DNA of 64,000 nucleotides, from NCBI GenBank assembly GCA_033398695.1, contig CM065802.1, positions 169,069,965 to 169,133,964 on the forward strand, written 5' to 3'. The translations under genes and the position numbers were made by a program. The notes beneath the pieces are model-generated. The model saw nothing but the letters and a program-made list of their open reading frames with translations. It made no database searches and had not been told where the DNA came from. Below are positions 45,868 through 56,846 of this stretch, one piece after another. Position 1 is the stretch's first letter. Every line of letters starts with the position of its first letter. The DNA comes from Orobanche coerulescens. Taxonomy: Eukaryota; Streptophyta; Magnoliopsida; Lamiales; Orobanchaceae.

Positions 45868-47878
45868 GTGAAGTCAGTAACCCGTTAGCGCACGCTACGA
45901 GTATGGACTAGCGCGCGCTAATAACCATTTTCTATAAATAGGACAGCATCCTTTTCGTATTTTCAGTCTTTTCTCTTCCCACATCCGAATCCTTATACTT
46001 AGAGTATTACTCTCTGCATCCTAAACACTTCATATCAGCATCCTAGCTCGTGTTGAAGATTGTAGATCATTGAGGATTGGTGTCCAAGCCTTCGACGTTG
46101 GATTGCTTCGAATTCCTCCTTGTTCTCCACTACTTTGAGGTAGGTGATTCTTCACCAAAACTAAGTACTAGTATGAAGGGCGTTTTGATCATGATTATCT
46201 AGTCAGATAAATTCGTTAGTAGTCGAACATCATGTGTTAGAAGGATATTTTTGACGTTTCGGCACTTATTCATCGTATGATCCATTGAACCTTTTTAGTA
46301 TGTGGACTCCTTAGCATATTATGTATCTTCAAAACCGATCATGACCAGTATATGAAGATTATCTAGTTCGTATGTTCTATGTAAGGAATCATATATTTTG
46401 GGACTTGGAATGAACGGAACTTAGAATATTTTCTTGAAGATCAAGATGAATTATGGTGTAGTAATGATGATACGTATCCTTGTGTCTCGTAGTCATTTAA
46501 TCCATAAATATCTTTCATAAACCGTATGAGCATGATATGCACGGAGTTGGCATGTATTAACACTGAGGATTTCATGAGTTTTCATCACCTTTAGCTCAAG
46601 TTTTACCCAATAGTGACTGCCATGCATGATTAGCGCACGCTAAGATGTATATATTAACGTGCGCTAACGGGAACGAGTAACGTGCGCTACGTTGGATACG
46701 TAACGTATGTTATATCATCAGGCAGGGCAGTCGGCTGTTAAGAGAAGACTATCAGTACACAGCTAGCGCACGCTAAACCTGGTCATTTGCGTACGTTAAC
46801 GGGCAGGCTTAGCGCACGTTACGTAGAGTACGTAGCGCGCGCTAAGTAGTTCAGACAGAATTCATTGTTTTAGAGCATGCGGCCGTAAACCGGATTGTTA
46901 GACGTTCGTATGAATTGAGAGGAATTCTTTATTATTTCTTAGGTCCGAGCCTTTCATAGGGGACGATCGAGGGGCGGTGACATACGGACGCGTGTCATTT
47001 GCTGGAGTATTTCCATTCTTGTCATTTTCGAGGCAAGTATCATATGTTGAGGTCGATTTATATTGGAACCTTGATCATGCTTATGGTTTTATTCATATTA
47101 TAAAATATGAGATGTATTTCTGTAATTTCTCGTGGTATTTGCTGTTAATTGTTCGTATTGATGAACATATTGAAATGCATATATGTATGCATAATTGATT
47201 GGTTTATGGTATAAATGATCTGAGGGGATCATGAGGATCTATGCTGAGGGCGCTGGATCGAATGTCCACCATGCGTTGGTCCGACGGGATCATCATGGGG
47301 ATCTATGCTGAGGGTGCTGGATCGCTGGACGGGTTTTCCACCATGCGTTGGTCCGACGGGATCATCATGGGGATCTATACCAAGGGCGCTGGATCGCTGG
47401 ATTACCCTGTACTGTGTTGATGGAATCGTGAGGATCCGCATCGTTGGATTCCGGTGACGGAAGTCCGTTTTGCATGTTTTATGATGCACTGATGATTTAT
47501 GTATTATGATACTTGTACTAGCATTGTTTTGCTAACCCCTTCGGGGGTGGACATTGTTTTGATGTTCAGGTAGCCGAGGAGCGGGGAAGCAACCACAGTA
47601 CCGACAGGACGATGAAATGGCTCAGTGATGTGGTTGATATTTATTGTTATTGTGATTTGTCTTCTTGGTTCATTTAGTACTCGAGTACGTCTGTTTTAAT
47701 AATGTCATTTCGATATGATTGTATAAGTTAACTCACTGGATCAGTTGAACCAAATCTGTATTTTGAACTTCAGTTGTACGATTGGATTATATTTACATTT
47801 CATTTAAAATAGCCTTGTAAATCCTTACTTAAAGGGTTTACGCGGCTGTAATTATTCCGAATATCTCGGGGTGTTACA
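45868..47878 (+). repeat. E2 3' LTR, 5' end missing
   Basis: Collinear with 31074-33075. The first 395 bp (U3 start) are missing at the Copia junction. It ends GGGTGTTACA beside TSD tgtgt. Acceptor-like module at about 47513-47575. Confidence 0.92.
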
Positions 47879-47883
47879 TGTGT

Positions 47884-48658
47884 GCCGTGGCACACAGTAC
47901 AGCCGGCCCAGGCAGAAATCTTGCTAAGGCCGTGTCGCAACGCACCCTGTTCGAGCCCAAAATTGATGAAAAGCGACCCCAAACATGGTATAATCGACCG
48001 ATGCATAATCTCAACCATTTAAAGGCCTGAATGAACTATCACGAACCCTCGTATGGTGACTACATGTAAAACACGGTCGGTCCAAACACGATGGTAACAT
48101 CAAATGATCCGAAAAGAGAACAAATGCAATGGAAACCCAAAACTTTGGAATATAACGGAATGACCCAACACGATACTCGATCGAAACACCAATAAAAGTT
48201 CACAACATTCATAATAACATGAGTTGGATTTGCAGGAACTCCAAATGGCGGTTCCAAACAATTATTACGAGAATTGAGCCCAATGGCGACAAAAGTGACA
48301 TCCAACACGGAAATGAGTAAAATAAATTCAAAACAAGCTCGGGTGATGAGAAGTTAAGTGTTACTAAATCTCAAAATACTTATACGGAAATGAAGAATCA
48401 ATGAAATCGAATGAGTTTTATGAGAATTAAATGTATATACGACGAAACATAACATAAGACGAGATCACGTAAAAACACATCCGAAACTCCACCAAATGGA
48501 AAAACTCCAAGAATAAAGTAGATTCAAAATGTCGAAACGGTTACAAGAGAGACGATAAAATAGACATACACCAAAAGTGGAAACTGCTAAAAATGGAAAG
48601 GTACGGATATTACAGTACCCCCTAGAAGTGGCTTAACATCCGAGGAGAAGTCTATCCA
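47884..48658 (-). mobile_element. Gypsy LTR fragment, part 2, with 3' interior tail
   Basis: Continues 30384-30678 after E2. On the minus strand the LTR begins TGTAATATCCGTACC at 48614, preceded by the purine tract CTAGGGGGTAC at 48615-48625. It is therefore a 3' LTR with about 40 bp of interior left before the SIRE-like sequence. GTGCCGTGGCAC palindromes lie at about 47881-47892. Confidence 0.75.
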
Positions 48659-48659
48659 A

Positions 48660-49325
48660 GTGGCGTTTCAAATTGCATCGGTCGAAGGTCTTGCTCTTGA
48701 CCAACCACAATTATTTGATGGATCTAACTTCATGACATGGAAGAAGAAGATGTCAATATTCATTCGAGCTTACGACATCGAATTGTGGAAAGTGACATGT
48801 CTTGGCCCGAAAATTCCAATCAATTTCGACGGTATACTTAAAAGTTTTGAAGAGTACGATGATTCTGATTGGAAAAATGATAACTATAATTGCAAAGCTA
48901 AGCAATTATTATATTATGCTTTAAATCCAGAAGAACACAACCGGATATCATCGTGTGATAGTACAAAAGAAATATGGAAAATGCTTGAAATCACAGATGA
49001 AGGAACGTCTCAAGTCAAGGAGATGAAAATAAACATGCTTCTCCACGAGTACGAGCTATTCCAAATGAAAGACGAAGAATCCATTACTATCATGCTCCAC
49101 CGATTTTCGGTCATTACAAATGGATTGGATTGTTTCGGAAAGCCTCTCTCAAGTAGTGAAAAAGAAAAGAAAATCCTACGATCATTACCTAGAGAAAGGG
49201 ACGGAATGGTGACGGCAATAATGGAATCAAAAGATTTAAACAATCTTGATTTTAGTGTTCTCGTTGGTTCACTTATAAACTACGAGATTGTCCTAAAATC
49301 TCGGAATGCTAAGCCGAATCCGTAG
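48660..49325 (+). pseudogene. gag: SIRE-type Copia gag, N-terminal part
   Basis: 221 open codons. FDGSNFMTWKKKMSIFI near the start, ELWKVT, NAKA-like NCKAKQLLYYAL, NRISSCDSTKEIW, EGTSQVKEMKINMLLHEYELF and KKILRSLPRERDG are the standard landmarks of Ty1/Copia gag (UBN2-type), closest to the SIRE/Maximus lineage. The frame opens with GTG and no ATG, directly after a Gypsy remnant, so the true 5' end, PBS and 5' LTR are gone. It ends in a premature stop; the protein continues after it in another frame. Confidence 0.88.
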
Positions 49326-50193
49326 GAAAGAACGTAGCCATGAAGGCTAAGATGTCGAGAAACAAAGAAGAAATCCCAGTGGACAAAAGTGACGAAGAAT
49401 CGACATATTATGCCAAGAATATTAATAAGTTCCAAAACTTACTAAACAAGAGAAACAAAGACATCTCAGGCGGAATGAAGAAATTCGACAACAACTGTTG
49501 AGTCTGTGCTAAACCAGGCCACTTCGCAAAGAATTGCCGAGCAAATCAAAATAAGGAAGTTCTAATTGCCACGTGGAGTGACAAAGACGAGGATGAAGAT
49601 TTCATCAATCAAAATAACCTCGCACTTATGGCAAGAAGTTCATTCGACGAAAGCAACGTCGAATGTCAAGTAAGTACATCCTCTCACGATGAGTTATTTG
49701 AAGCATTCGAGTTATTACATACATATTTTCAAAATATTTTATCTGAAATTAAATCCCTTCAATCTAAAAATAAATTATTGGAAATCAAAATTTCCAGGAT
49801 TCTTGAAAAATGGAAAATTTCGAGACCTATCATTATCATTGCCTTGAAAATGAAAATGTTTTAAAGAATGATCTTTTAAAAGTTCAATACGAACTAAAGG
49901 TTTTAACAAAGAAATTTTCATGCGGAAATGATAAACTTGAACAAATACTTTGTGTTCAAAAATATACTTTGAACAAACAAGGGTTGGGATTAAATTTTAA
50001 AACTGAATCCGTAAATTTCAAAATACACCACTGCGAAAAGTATTTAAAAATTGAGCATCATTTTATGAGTTGCAAAAGCCCACGGCGGACGATAAAAACC
50101 AAAATGATTTGGATTCCAAAAGGAACTTTTAGTCTGAATATCGTCTATGTCTCGAAAGAAAAACCAACTATCGGTTGGATCCTCAAAAATTAA
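49326..50193 (+). pseudogene. gag: SIRE-type gag C-terminal part, broken
   Basis: Continues gag in shifted frames. The zinc knuckle (VCAKPGHFAKNC, 49502-49537) has an in-frame TGA at 49499-49501 between its first two cysteines. A following frame (49628-49864) is rich in K/L/E heptad-like spacing, suggesting a coiled coil. The last frame (49810-50193) ends near WIPKG, recalling the second knuckle and W-x-P-K-G region of SIRE gags. At least two frame changes are needed. No protease, integrase or RT follows. Confidence 0.75.
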
Positions 50194-50631
50194 TTTTTAT
50201 CATTAAATATTTTACTCAGGGGAGTTTATATTTTTTAAAATGGGAGATTTTTGTCAGGGGGAGTTATACTCTTTTATAAATATTTTATCATAACTTGGTA
50301 TCCATTGATTTACATATTTTGTTGATAACAAAAAGAGGAGAAAATAGCTGAATGAGATAAAAAGCATCATGGAAGAATGACGAGGAAAATAAAAGGTTAA
50401 AAGGGGGTGATAAAAGTAAAAAGAAGAAAAGTCAAAAAAGAAAACGAAGAAGTTGAAAAATGAAAAGAAGAAGTCAAAAGAGAGAAAAATAAAACATGGG
50501 AGAAACTAACGAAATGATCAAATCCGAAAACTTTCATTCGTACAAATATATATATATATATATATATACATTATTTTGCAGGTTTTATCCAATTCAAGTT
50601 GTTGTTTTGTAATCATCAAAAAGAGAGAGAT
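50194..50631 (+). other. 3' interior of Copia remnant with (TA)n and PPT
   Basis: AG-rich non-coding DNA with GGGGGAGTT-type purine runs at about 50216-50270. A (TA)n microsatellite (about 50546-50569) and the purine tract AAAGAGAGAGAT lie against the LTR at 50632. Pol is absent between gag and here. Confidence 0.75.
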
Positions 50632-51845
50632 TGTTGGAATATTTTATTCAAAATATTCATTAATAGAGTTTTGATGATTAAGTTGTTAAACAAAGTAAAA
50701 CAAAGAAGAAGCAAACAAAACAACGAAGAAGTCGAAGACGCAACAAGTCGCACAAACTTCAAAGCTAGCGCACGCTAGTAATCAAAGTTAGTGCATGCTA
50801 ACGAGGCTACCTGCAGATCAGACGAGTTCAAAGTTACCTAAAGGCAAAGTCACCTAATGAAGATAGCGCATGCTACACCTGAAGCATAACGCACGCTATC
50901 GAAGGTATATGACCGTTGTGGAGTCTTTCAAACACAGTATGATGCAAGCAATGACAAAATCATAGCGCATGCTACAATTGAGGAATAGCGCACGCTAAAG
51001 TGTTTGAATTCAAGATAGTCAACCCGTTGGGAGATTCGGTGGAAAACTTAGAAGTCAAATGATCCAAACGGATATATGATGCATGCAATGACGTGTTATT
51101 AGCGCATGCTAAGAAGAGATGTTAGCGCACGCTAACGGATAGAGGCAGTAGACACTGGACTGAAGTTGCAAGAAGTTAACATACGTAAACAATGAATATT
51201 AACATACGTTAACAGGCTATAGCGCACGCTAAGGAATAATATTAGCACATGCTAGCGAAGGCTGGCAGTAACGGCTTGTTGAAGGAAATTGGCTATAAAT
51301 AACAAACCACTTGGTATCCAACCACATAACAACATTGAGCAAAGCATTCATACTTGAGATATCATTATAATCATTCTAGTTGTTGTATTTGAGCTTATAT
51401 TGTTTAGTGATTGACTGTTATACACAAAATCATACAAGAGAAGAAAAAAGAAAGGATACGATTGGATTCGGTGTTATTAGGATCAAGCATCCGGCATTGT
51501 TAGAATCGCAATCGATATCTACGTGAGGTTTATCTAGTACCCATAGAAAGCTAGATTGGTTGATTCCTTGTCCAATATAAAAGGAAAACGGTTTAACTTA
51601 GACCAACATAAAGACAAGTGATTGAACGGTTTACTCGGACCGATAGAAGGCGAGTTTATAATGGTTATTCCTCGACCGATAGAAGAGAGGTGCATAGGTT
51701 TATCTTTAGCCTATATAAAATGATACCCAGAGAGGACGTAGGCATGTTTGGCCGAATCTCTATAAATCCTGTGTCGATTTATTTTTCGCACTGTTATTTA
51801 AATCGCTTCCGCAACGCGAAATAGTTTTATAACTCTATCTCAAAA
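50632..51845 (+). repeat. Copia (SIRE-like) 3' LTR
   Basis: Starts TGTTGGAATATTTTATTC after a purine tract. TATA box GGCTATAAATAAC at about 51291. The right edge is uncertain (about 51840-51850), where degenerate Gypsy gag sequence begins. Confidence 0.75.
50762..51255. repeat. Palindrome array TAGCGCACGCTA in Copia LTR
   Basis: About ten copies, including TAGCGCATGCTA variants, upstream of the TATA box, plus TTAACATACGTTAA-like copies at about 51175-51215. The motif is the same as in the Gypsy LTRs although the element belongs to another superfamily. Confidence 0.85.
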
Positions 51846-52424
51846 TGGTGATACCGACAAATATCGCACCAACATAGTGCAACACTGTGATGAAGTATCT
51901 AGATCAAATGTGACCGCTGAGAGTGCAATTCCTATGATGGATGCGGGTCCATAAAGTAAGAGGCATGATATTACGGGTAGCTCATCTCGGGGACAGAGAA
52001 GCGAGTCCCATGAACCTGATGATTCGAATTGTTTTTTTGGGAGGACTTTCCATTTGTCTGACCAGTCCAACAAACTTACTCATGTAGTGAATAAAGTGTG
52101 GTATAAAAACATGCTTTAACTGCAGTCGTGTAAGTCATGTACAGTAGAATTGGCGCTCGCCACAGGTGAACTGTTTCAATTATGGTCAAGTGGGACACCA
52201 AGCGGTGCATTGCCAGACCGTCGCCAAGATGTATGAGAACCAGAGTTCCGCTCTTACTCTTGGAGGGACCAGTGGTGCCCCGTGATGCTATTGCGTGTTG
52301 TGTTGTGGGTTATGCCTTGTGAGAAGATTTGATATTCATTGTGTGAACCTTTTCACTTTGTTTGTGTTCTACATTGTTGTTTTATTTAAGTTTCGGGATG
52401 AAACTTATATTTAGTGGGGTAGTA
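51846..52424 (+). pseudogene. gag: Degenerate Gypsy gag tail and 3' interior
   Basis: Shifted, stop-ridden frames keep zinc-knuckle residues (KTCFNCSRVSH at about 52105; VNCFNYGQVGHQAVHCQTVAK at about 52166-52230, second Cys changed to Tyr). Pol is missing. The end carries AAGTTTCGGGATGAAACTT (about 52388-52406) and the purine tract TTTAGTGGGGTAGTA before the LTR at 52425. This is the 3' stump of an internally deleted element of the LTR family to its right. Confidence 0.75.
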
Positions 52425-52679
52425 TGTAATACCCGAGATTTTCATTTCCGGTTATTTTGAATTATTTGCCGGTTGTGCCGGTTACTTTGTTCCGTTGGTG
52501 ATTACTCGAGATTTGTCCTATGTTAGGTACAGTGTGGTGTACCGTGTTGTGGTGTCCGTTGGGTACGGCTTGTCGTTGCATAAGTCGTGCAGATCATATG
52601 TCGTGCTTCATTATTTGTTAATCTTCTTTCGGACCATTGTTGCATTGGATTTTGGTGTGATTTTATCGCCTGTTCAATA

Positions 52680-53055
52680 GGTGTAGCGCACGTTACGTTG
52701 CCTCATAGCGCGCGCTATTTTTGTATTGATAGCGCACGCTATCTTCCAATTAGCACTCGCTAACTGGTAGTTTAGAGGTAGTCCAGAAGCTACTGGACTG
52801 GGACTGGGGGTCTAGTTAGTGCATGCTAATGATTATAGTTAGCGCACGCTATTGTCTGTCTTGGCGTACGCTATCATGTGTCTTAGCGCACATTACCTGG
52901 AAGGTGCAGAACTGTCCAAAATCCACTGAACTGGATTCGTGACTCATTACTGCACGCTATGTATATTGGCTAGCGCACGCTAATAGTGTTTCGGGCAGAA
53001 GGTGCTGGAGAGTTTACCTTGTCAGCGGGCGCTACGTATATCGATTAACACATGC
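52680..53055. repeat. Palindrome array, decayed, in 2.7-kb LTR
   Basis: Around a dozen copies, several with CG-to-TG/CA changes (TTAGTGCATGCTAA and similar). CAGTCCAG/CTGGACTGG blocks lie in the spacers. Confidence 0.8.
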
Positions 53056-53063
53056 TAATAACT

Positions 53064-53083
53064 GTCCAGTATAAATACTGGAC
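53064..53083 (+). promoter_or_regulatory. TATA box inside perfect inverted repeat
   Basis: GTCCAGTA-TAAA-TACTGGAC: 8-bp arms, 4-base centre, with TATAAATA spanning the centre. Confidence 0.65.
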
Positions 53084-54009
53084 ATCAGCCTCTTTTTCCT
53101 TCATTTCTCATTCTTTTCATTTTTAACCGACGGGAGAAATTTCTAGGGCGATCTGGAGCGATCTTCATCATCAAGCTTCATCCTGGTGAGTCTTCTTCAC
53201 ATTAATAACATCATTTCACTTGTTTTCATTATGGATCGAAGTATTTCCTTCCTAGAACCCGAGTTGAGTAATTTTTGGGGATCTTCCTTGATTTCTCGAT
53301 TTCATCCGGAAGTGATGAACTGTTTAAGTAATTCTTATTGTCTTGGTTGTGATCTTAGGATTGGAAACTCGTTTATCGATTTTATTTCATCCGGAACATG
53401 ATTTTTTATTTCCTTGATAAACCTTTGGTCCTTTGTTGTTCTTCGTGTCGATTTGGGCTTCATTTAGTGTTGTTGATTCGTGGTGATATCATTCTTGTAG
53501 TCTTCTTGGGGAGGGCCGCCCACCGCATCGCTCATTGTTCCATTGTTCATATGTTAATCATCGAGGCATGTATTCCTGTCTATACGATTTATATTGTGTG
53601 AGTTGAGGTTGTATAATGAATTTGTGATGATTATTAGTTTTTGTTGATTTTATATGATATGGGTCATTATAGATGTTAAGTTATAGTCGCCTTGTTGCTT
53701 GTCGAGAGGCACGCCAATAAAAAAGTGATGTCAGCTAGATAGTACGTTTAGATGTGTGTTGTGATGTTTAGGTGATCACCGAGTATGTGAATAGAGTTGG
53801 GTTTTATAGAGTTGGGTTGGTAGTAATGGTTTGATGGGTTATCAGACCTATTGATGTGTAGCGATGCGTCTAGAATTGTTAGATTGTTGCTAAGCTGCAT
53901 TGATCGTACTTATGTGTCGGATAAATGGCCATATCTAGAAAGTGCCTTGACTATATATATTGTGACTAACAATCGAGACATGCAATTTTGTAAACGTGTG
54001 TGTGTGTTG

Positions 54010-54140
54010 TTGTCCTTCCACCCGGGGAGGGTCCGATGGGGCCTTTGGAGGCCGATAATAATGGGTACAGCCGCGGAAGTGGTTTTACACCTGGGGAGGG
54101 TCCGACGGAGCCTCTAGGGCTCGATACTGATGGGTACGGT
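54010..54140 (+). repeat. G-rich tandem repeat in 2.7-kb LTR
   Basis: Two to three units with CC.GGGGAGGGTCCGA.GG, GGGTAC.G.CGCGG and CGATA.TGATGG, in the same relative place as tandem blocks in the other LTRs. Confidence 0.75.
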
Positions 54141-55118
54141 CGCGGGTTACCAAGTGTGATTTTCGTGATGATGATGATATTTGATGTTTTCGATAATTGT
54201 GATATGTCCGGAATATCACAACGTTTTGTTCTCGTTGTTGAGATACTTTATATACAGGATTTTGGTACTTGGCTAGAATGGCACTAAAATATGTGTTGTA
54301 TATATTTTATTCCTTGGTTTCAAAGTTTTGGTGCCGAAAGGCGAGTTTTATTATTGTTTCCGTGCATTGTGGTTTGAAGAAAAGTTTGGGTTAAGACCCT
54401 AACTATTGCGTAAGGGTATGCGAGGTCCAGAAGAATTTCCTACTTAAAAAGGTTTGTTTCATGAATCGAGATTTTGGGCTATGACTACATTGTTTTCGAA
54501 AAAAGTTTTATAATATTGGACTTGAAGTCCCAAAAGACTGTTGTTACTTTCTAAAACTCCCGAGTTGATAAATTACTTTCAAATACTTGAGCTTGTATTA
54601 CACTTTGAAAACCTCTGGGGGACTTCCTTAATGGTTTGTTGTCGTCTTTCAATAACTGACATTTGCATCATATATTTTGTATGACTTGAATACTTGTACT
54701 AGCTATTCCAATGCTAACCCCTTAAATTGGGGATATGCATATCATGCATTTTATGTATGCTTAGTTCGTTGGAGCAATCACAGGGACGACATGGAAGAAG
54801 GCGAGCCGAGATACTAATCAAGAGTTAGAGTTCAATATGATGTTATTGTATTGTTTTCTTATCTTCAGTCTTCCACTATATTATATCTTGACCCCTGTGT
54901 GGGTAAGTTCATTAGTGAAGTTTTATTCGGGTTGATTTCTTGTCGTGTGACCATATCGGTCGGTGTATTTTAATATTTGACCTTATCGGTCAGTGCCAGC
55001 ATGTAGCTTGACCCCAGTCGGTCAAACGTTTGTTGTCTTGTGGTAGTTATCCTGGTAGATTCCTCTGTAAAGGGGTCTACGGTGTGTAATATTCCCAGTG
55101 GATTCTGGGGGTGTTACA

Positions 55119-55591
55119 TCTATCCCACAGGGCGTAACCCCTATGGAAGAAACAATTACTCTTCTACAGTAGTTCCTGAGCATGTGGCGGCTATGACGGA
55201 AGAACAATTGTTTGCCAAGATTGAAGGTTCTGGTGAATCGGATGTCCCTTCAGAACCGACAACCACAACTTCAAACAGGGAACCCACCCCTGTAAGGAGT
55301 CCTTCTCCCAATAGGGTATCCCACGCTGTCAAGGATCCCTCTCCCCAATAGGCTCCTCCCGTGCCTGTTGAGGATCCCAAGCGGACAATAGAGCCATTTG
55401 TTGTTCGGAGTCCCTCCCCAACTGCTATAATCTATCAAATAGTCCTCCGAGTACAAATTGATGAAGCCTTCGAGCTCTTTAAAACCTGGAAGTTATATAG
55501 GGTTGCTCCCTACGGCATCCTGTATAACTGGGAAGAATGGAGAGAAAATGAACTATTTGCTCTAGAGGTCATGGACACCCAGAATGTTTAG
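55119..55591 (+). pseudogene. Unrecognised Pro/Ser-rich broken ORF
   Basis: A frame open from inside the LTR end to 55351, then after one TAG (55349-55351) open in the same phase to 55591. About 155 codons lie outside the LTR. The first part is rich in Pro, Ser and Thr (SPSPNR, EPTPVRSPSP repeated). The second part is compact and charged (DEAFELFKTWKLYRVAPYG). I recognise no domain. It may be host exon sequence or part of the element into which the LTR inserted. Confidence 0.35.
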
Positions 55592-55872
55592 GTTTTGATC
55601 AAGTGGGAAGATCACTTTTGCCTAGAGCTTATAACATCTTAATTACTTCATGGCAAAAGAGAAGGCCCGACTAAAAGAGAAATCACAGTCCGGTGACAAA
55701 GCTCCATCACCAAGTCATCACTCCGACCTCGACTCCAACAATGATGATGAGGCCCTACAGGCCGGACTTCGGATGAGCCGTGAAGAGGCTTGAGAATGAG
55801 AATTTGCTAATATTCAGGCTCAACAGAGCCAGGGGACATCCAATGACAAACATGTTCCGCTCAAAATGTACT
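55592..55872 (+). other. Short spacer, no clear feature
   Basis: A polar, coding-like stretch (about 55650-55790, in another frame) lies next to the broken ORF and could be its continuation after a frameshift. Nothing else is recognised. Confidence 0.35.
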
Positions 55873-56824
55873 TGTAAAAATAGCGACTCGAAAGTATACG
55901 AAGCGTTTGTAGTATTGATGAGTTTACCAAGGTTATTTCACTTGAGGATCGTTTTTATTTGTTAAAATTACAAAAATTATGAATTCTCAAAATAACAATA
56001 TCTAAACATTCTAAATAATGGGTTTTGATTATGTCTAGTTTGTAGAAATATAAATACAGGAAATAAATTCTAAATAACTTTAAGTACAATAATTTAAATA
56101 AGATACGGCAGTAAGAATAAAAATGACTTTAATGTAGAATTGTGCTGTTTTTTATAATAAAGATTCTAGGGATTCGGATTATTAAATAAATAACTCGAGC
56201 ATTATATCAATTTGTTAAATGTGAGATTTAATAATTAGATAAATATTATATCTTCAGGAAAAAATAATTTGATAACTGTCGTATTCACAAATCATTTTAA
56301 CAGAAGGCAAAATAATAAATTTAATATAAGCTCGAGTCTAGAATATAAGATTTAGCTCATATTCATATTGATAGGTAAAATTACGAGACAGATAAATATT
56401 CACATATTCGTAATAATACAACAGAAATTAAAAGAACTTACTTGATGTAGATAAATTAAACTGAAAGAAAAATGTCAAACCGATAGAAGGAGACTTATCC
56501 CAATACGCCAATTGATCCAAGCAGCTTGAATGTAACGTACGTACTTAAATTACAAATTATAATTATAAATAAAAACATAAAGGTGAATTTTATCTGATAT
56601 AAATAATATTAACTAAGCTTTATTTGGAATATAATTTGAGGTGCAATATTTATTTATGTGTATTACATTATAATTAAATAAAGCATATATACAGAAAATA
56701 AATACAAAAACTAAAATATAAAAACTGATATGTATTCTGTATTATATTGTGCTACGCACTATTTCTTCCTACTCTGCTCTCTCTACTCTCTCTACTACCT
56801 TAATGCTCTCTTTATGCTGAGTGG

Positions 56825-56846
56825 GTACTGCTATTTATAGCAGTAC
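56825..56846 (-). promoter_or_regulatory. TATA box inside perfect inverted repeat, Tat-like LTR
   Basis: GTACTGCTA (56825-56833) and TAGCAGTAC (56838-56846) are 9-bp perfect arms around TTTA; CTATAAATAG spans the centre. The upstream side (minus) is the CG-rich stretch 56995-57215 with CACGTG-like and GCGCGTGAG-type motifs. Confidence 0.6.

Larger units (their letters stand above)
30679..47878 (+). mobile_element. E2: Tekay/Del-like Gypsy element, split and internally deleted
   Basis: The 5' LTR is 30679-33075, the 3' LTR 45868-47878 (its first 395 bp missing), and the perfect TSD tgtgt is at 30674-30678 and 47879-47883. The interior holds PBS, leader intron signals, gag and pol up to the RT active site. 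E3 is inserted in gag, and a Copia LTR piece replaces RNase H, integrase and the start of the 3' LTR. The matching TSD shows that these distant pieces are one original insertion. Confidence 0.92.
52425..55118 (+). repeat. Ty3/Gypsy 3' LTR, 2.7 kb
   Basis: TGTAATACCCGAG to GGGTGTTACA, 2694 bp. Palindrome array (52680-53055), TATA in an inverted repeat (53064-53083), CTG|GTGAGT (about 53186), GAG|GCATGTAT (53565), tandem repeat (54010-54140), CTAAC module with CTTAG (54690-54764). The right flank has no PBS, consistent with a 3' LTR. Confidence 0.88.

Noticed and set aside
50546..50569. (TA)n run as a regulatory element or origin
   Set aside because: A plain microsatellite in the 3' untranslated part of a Copia remnant.
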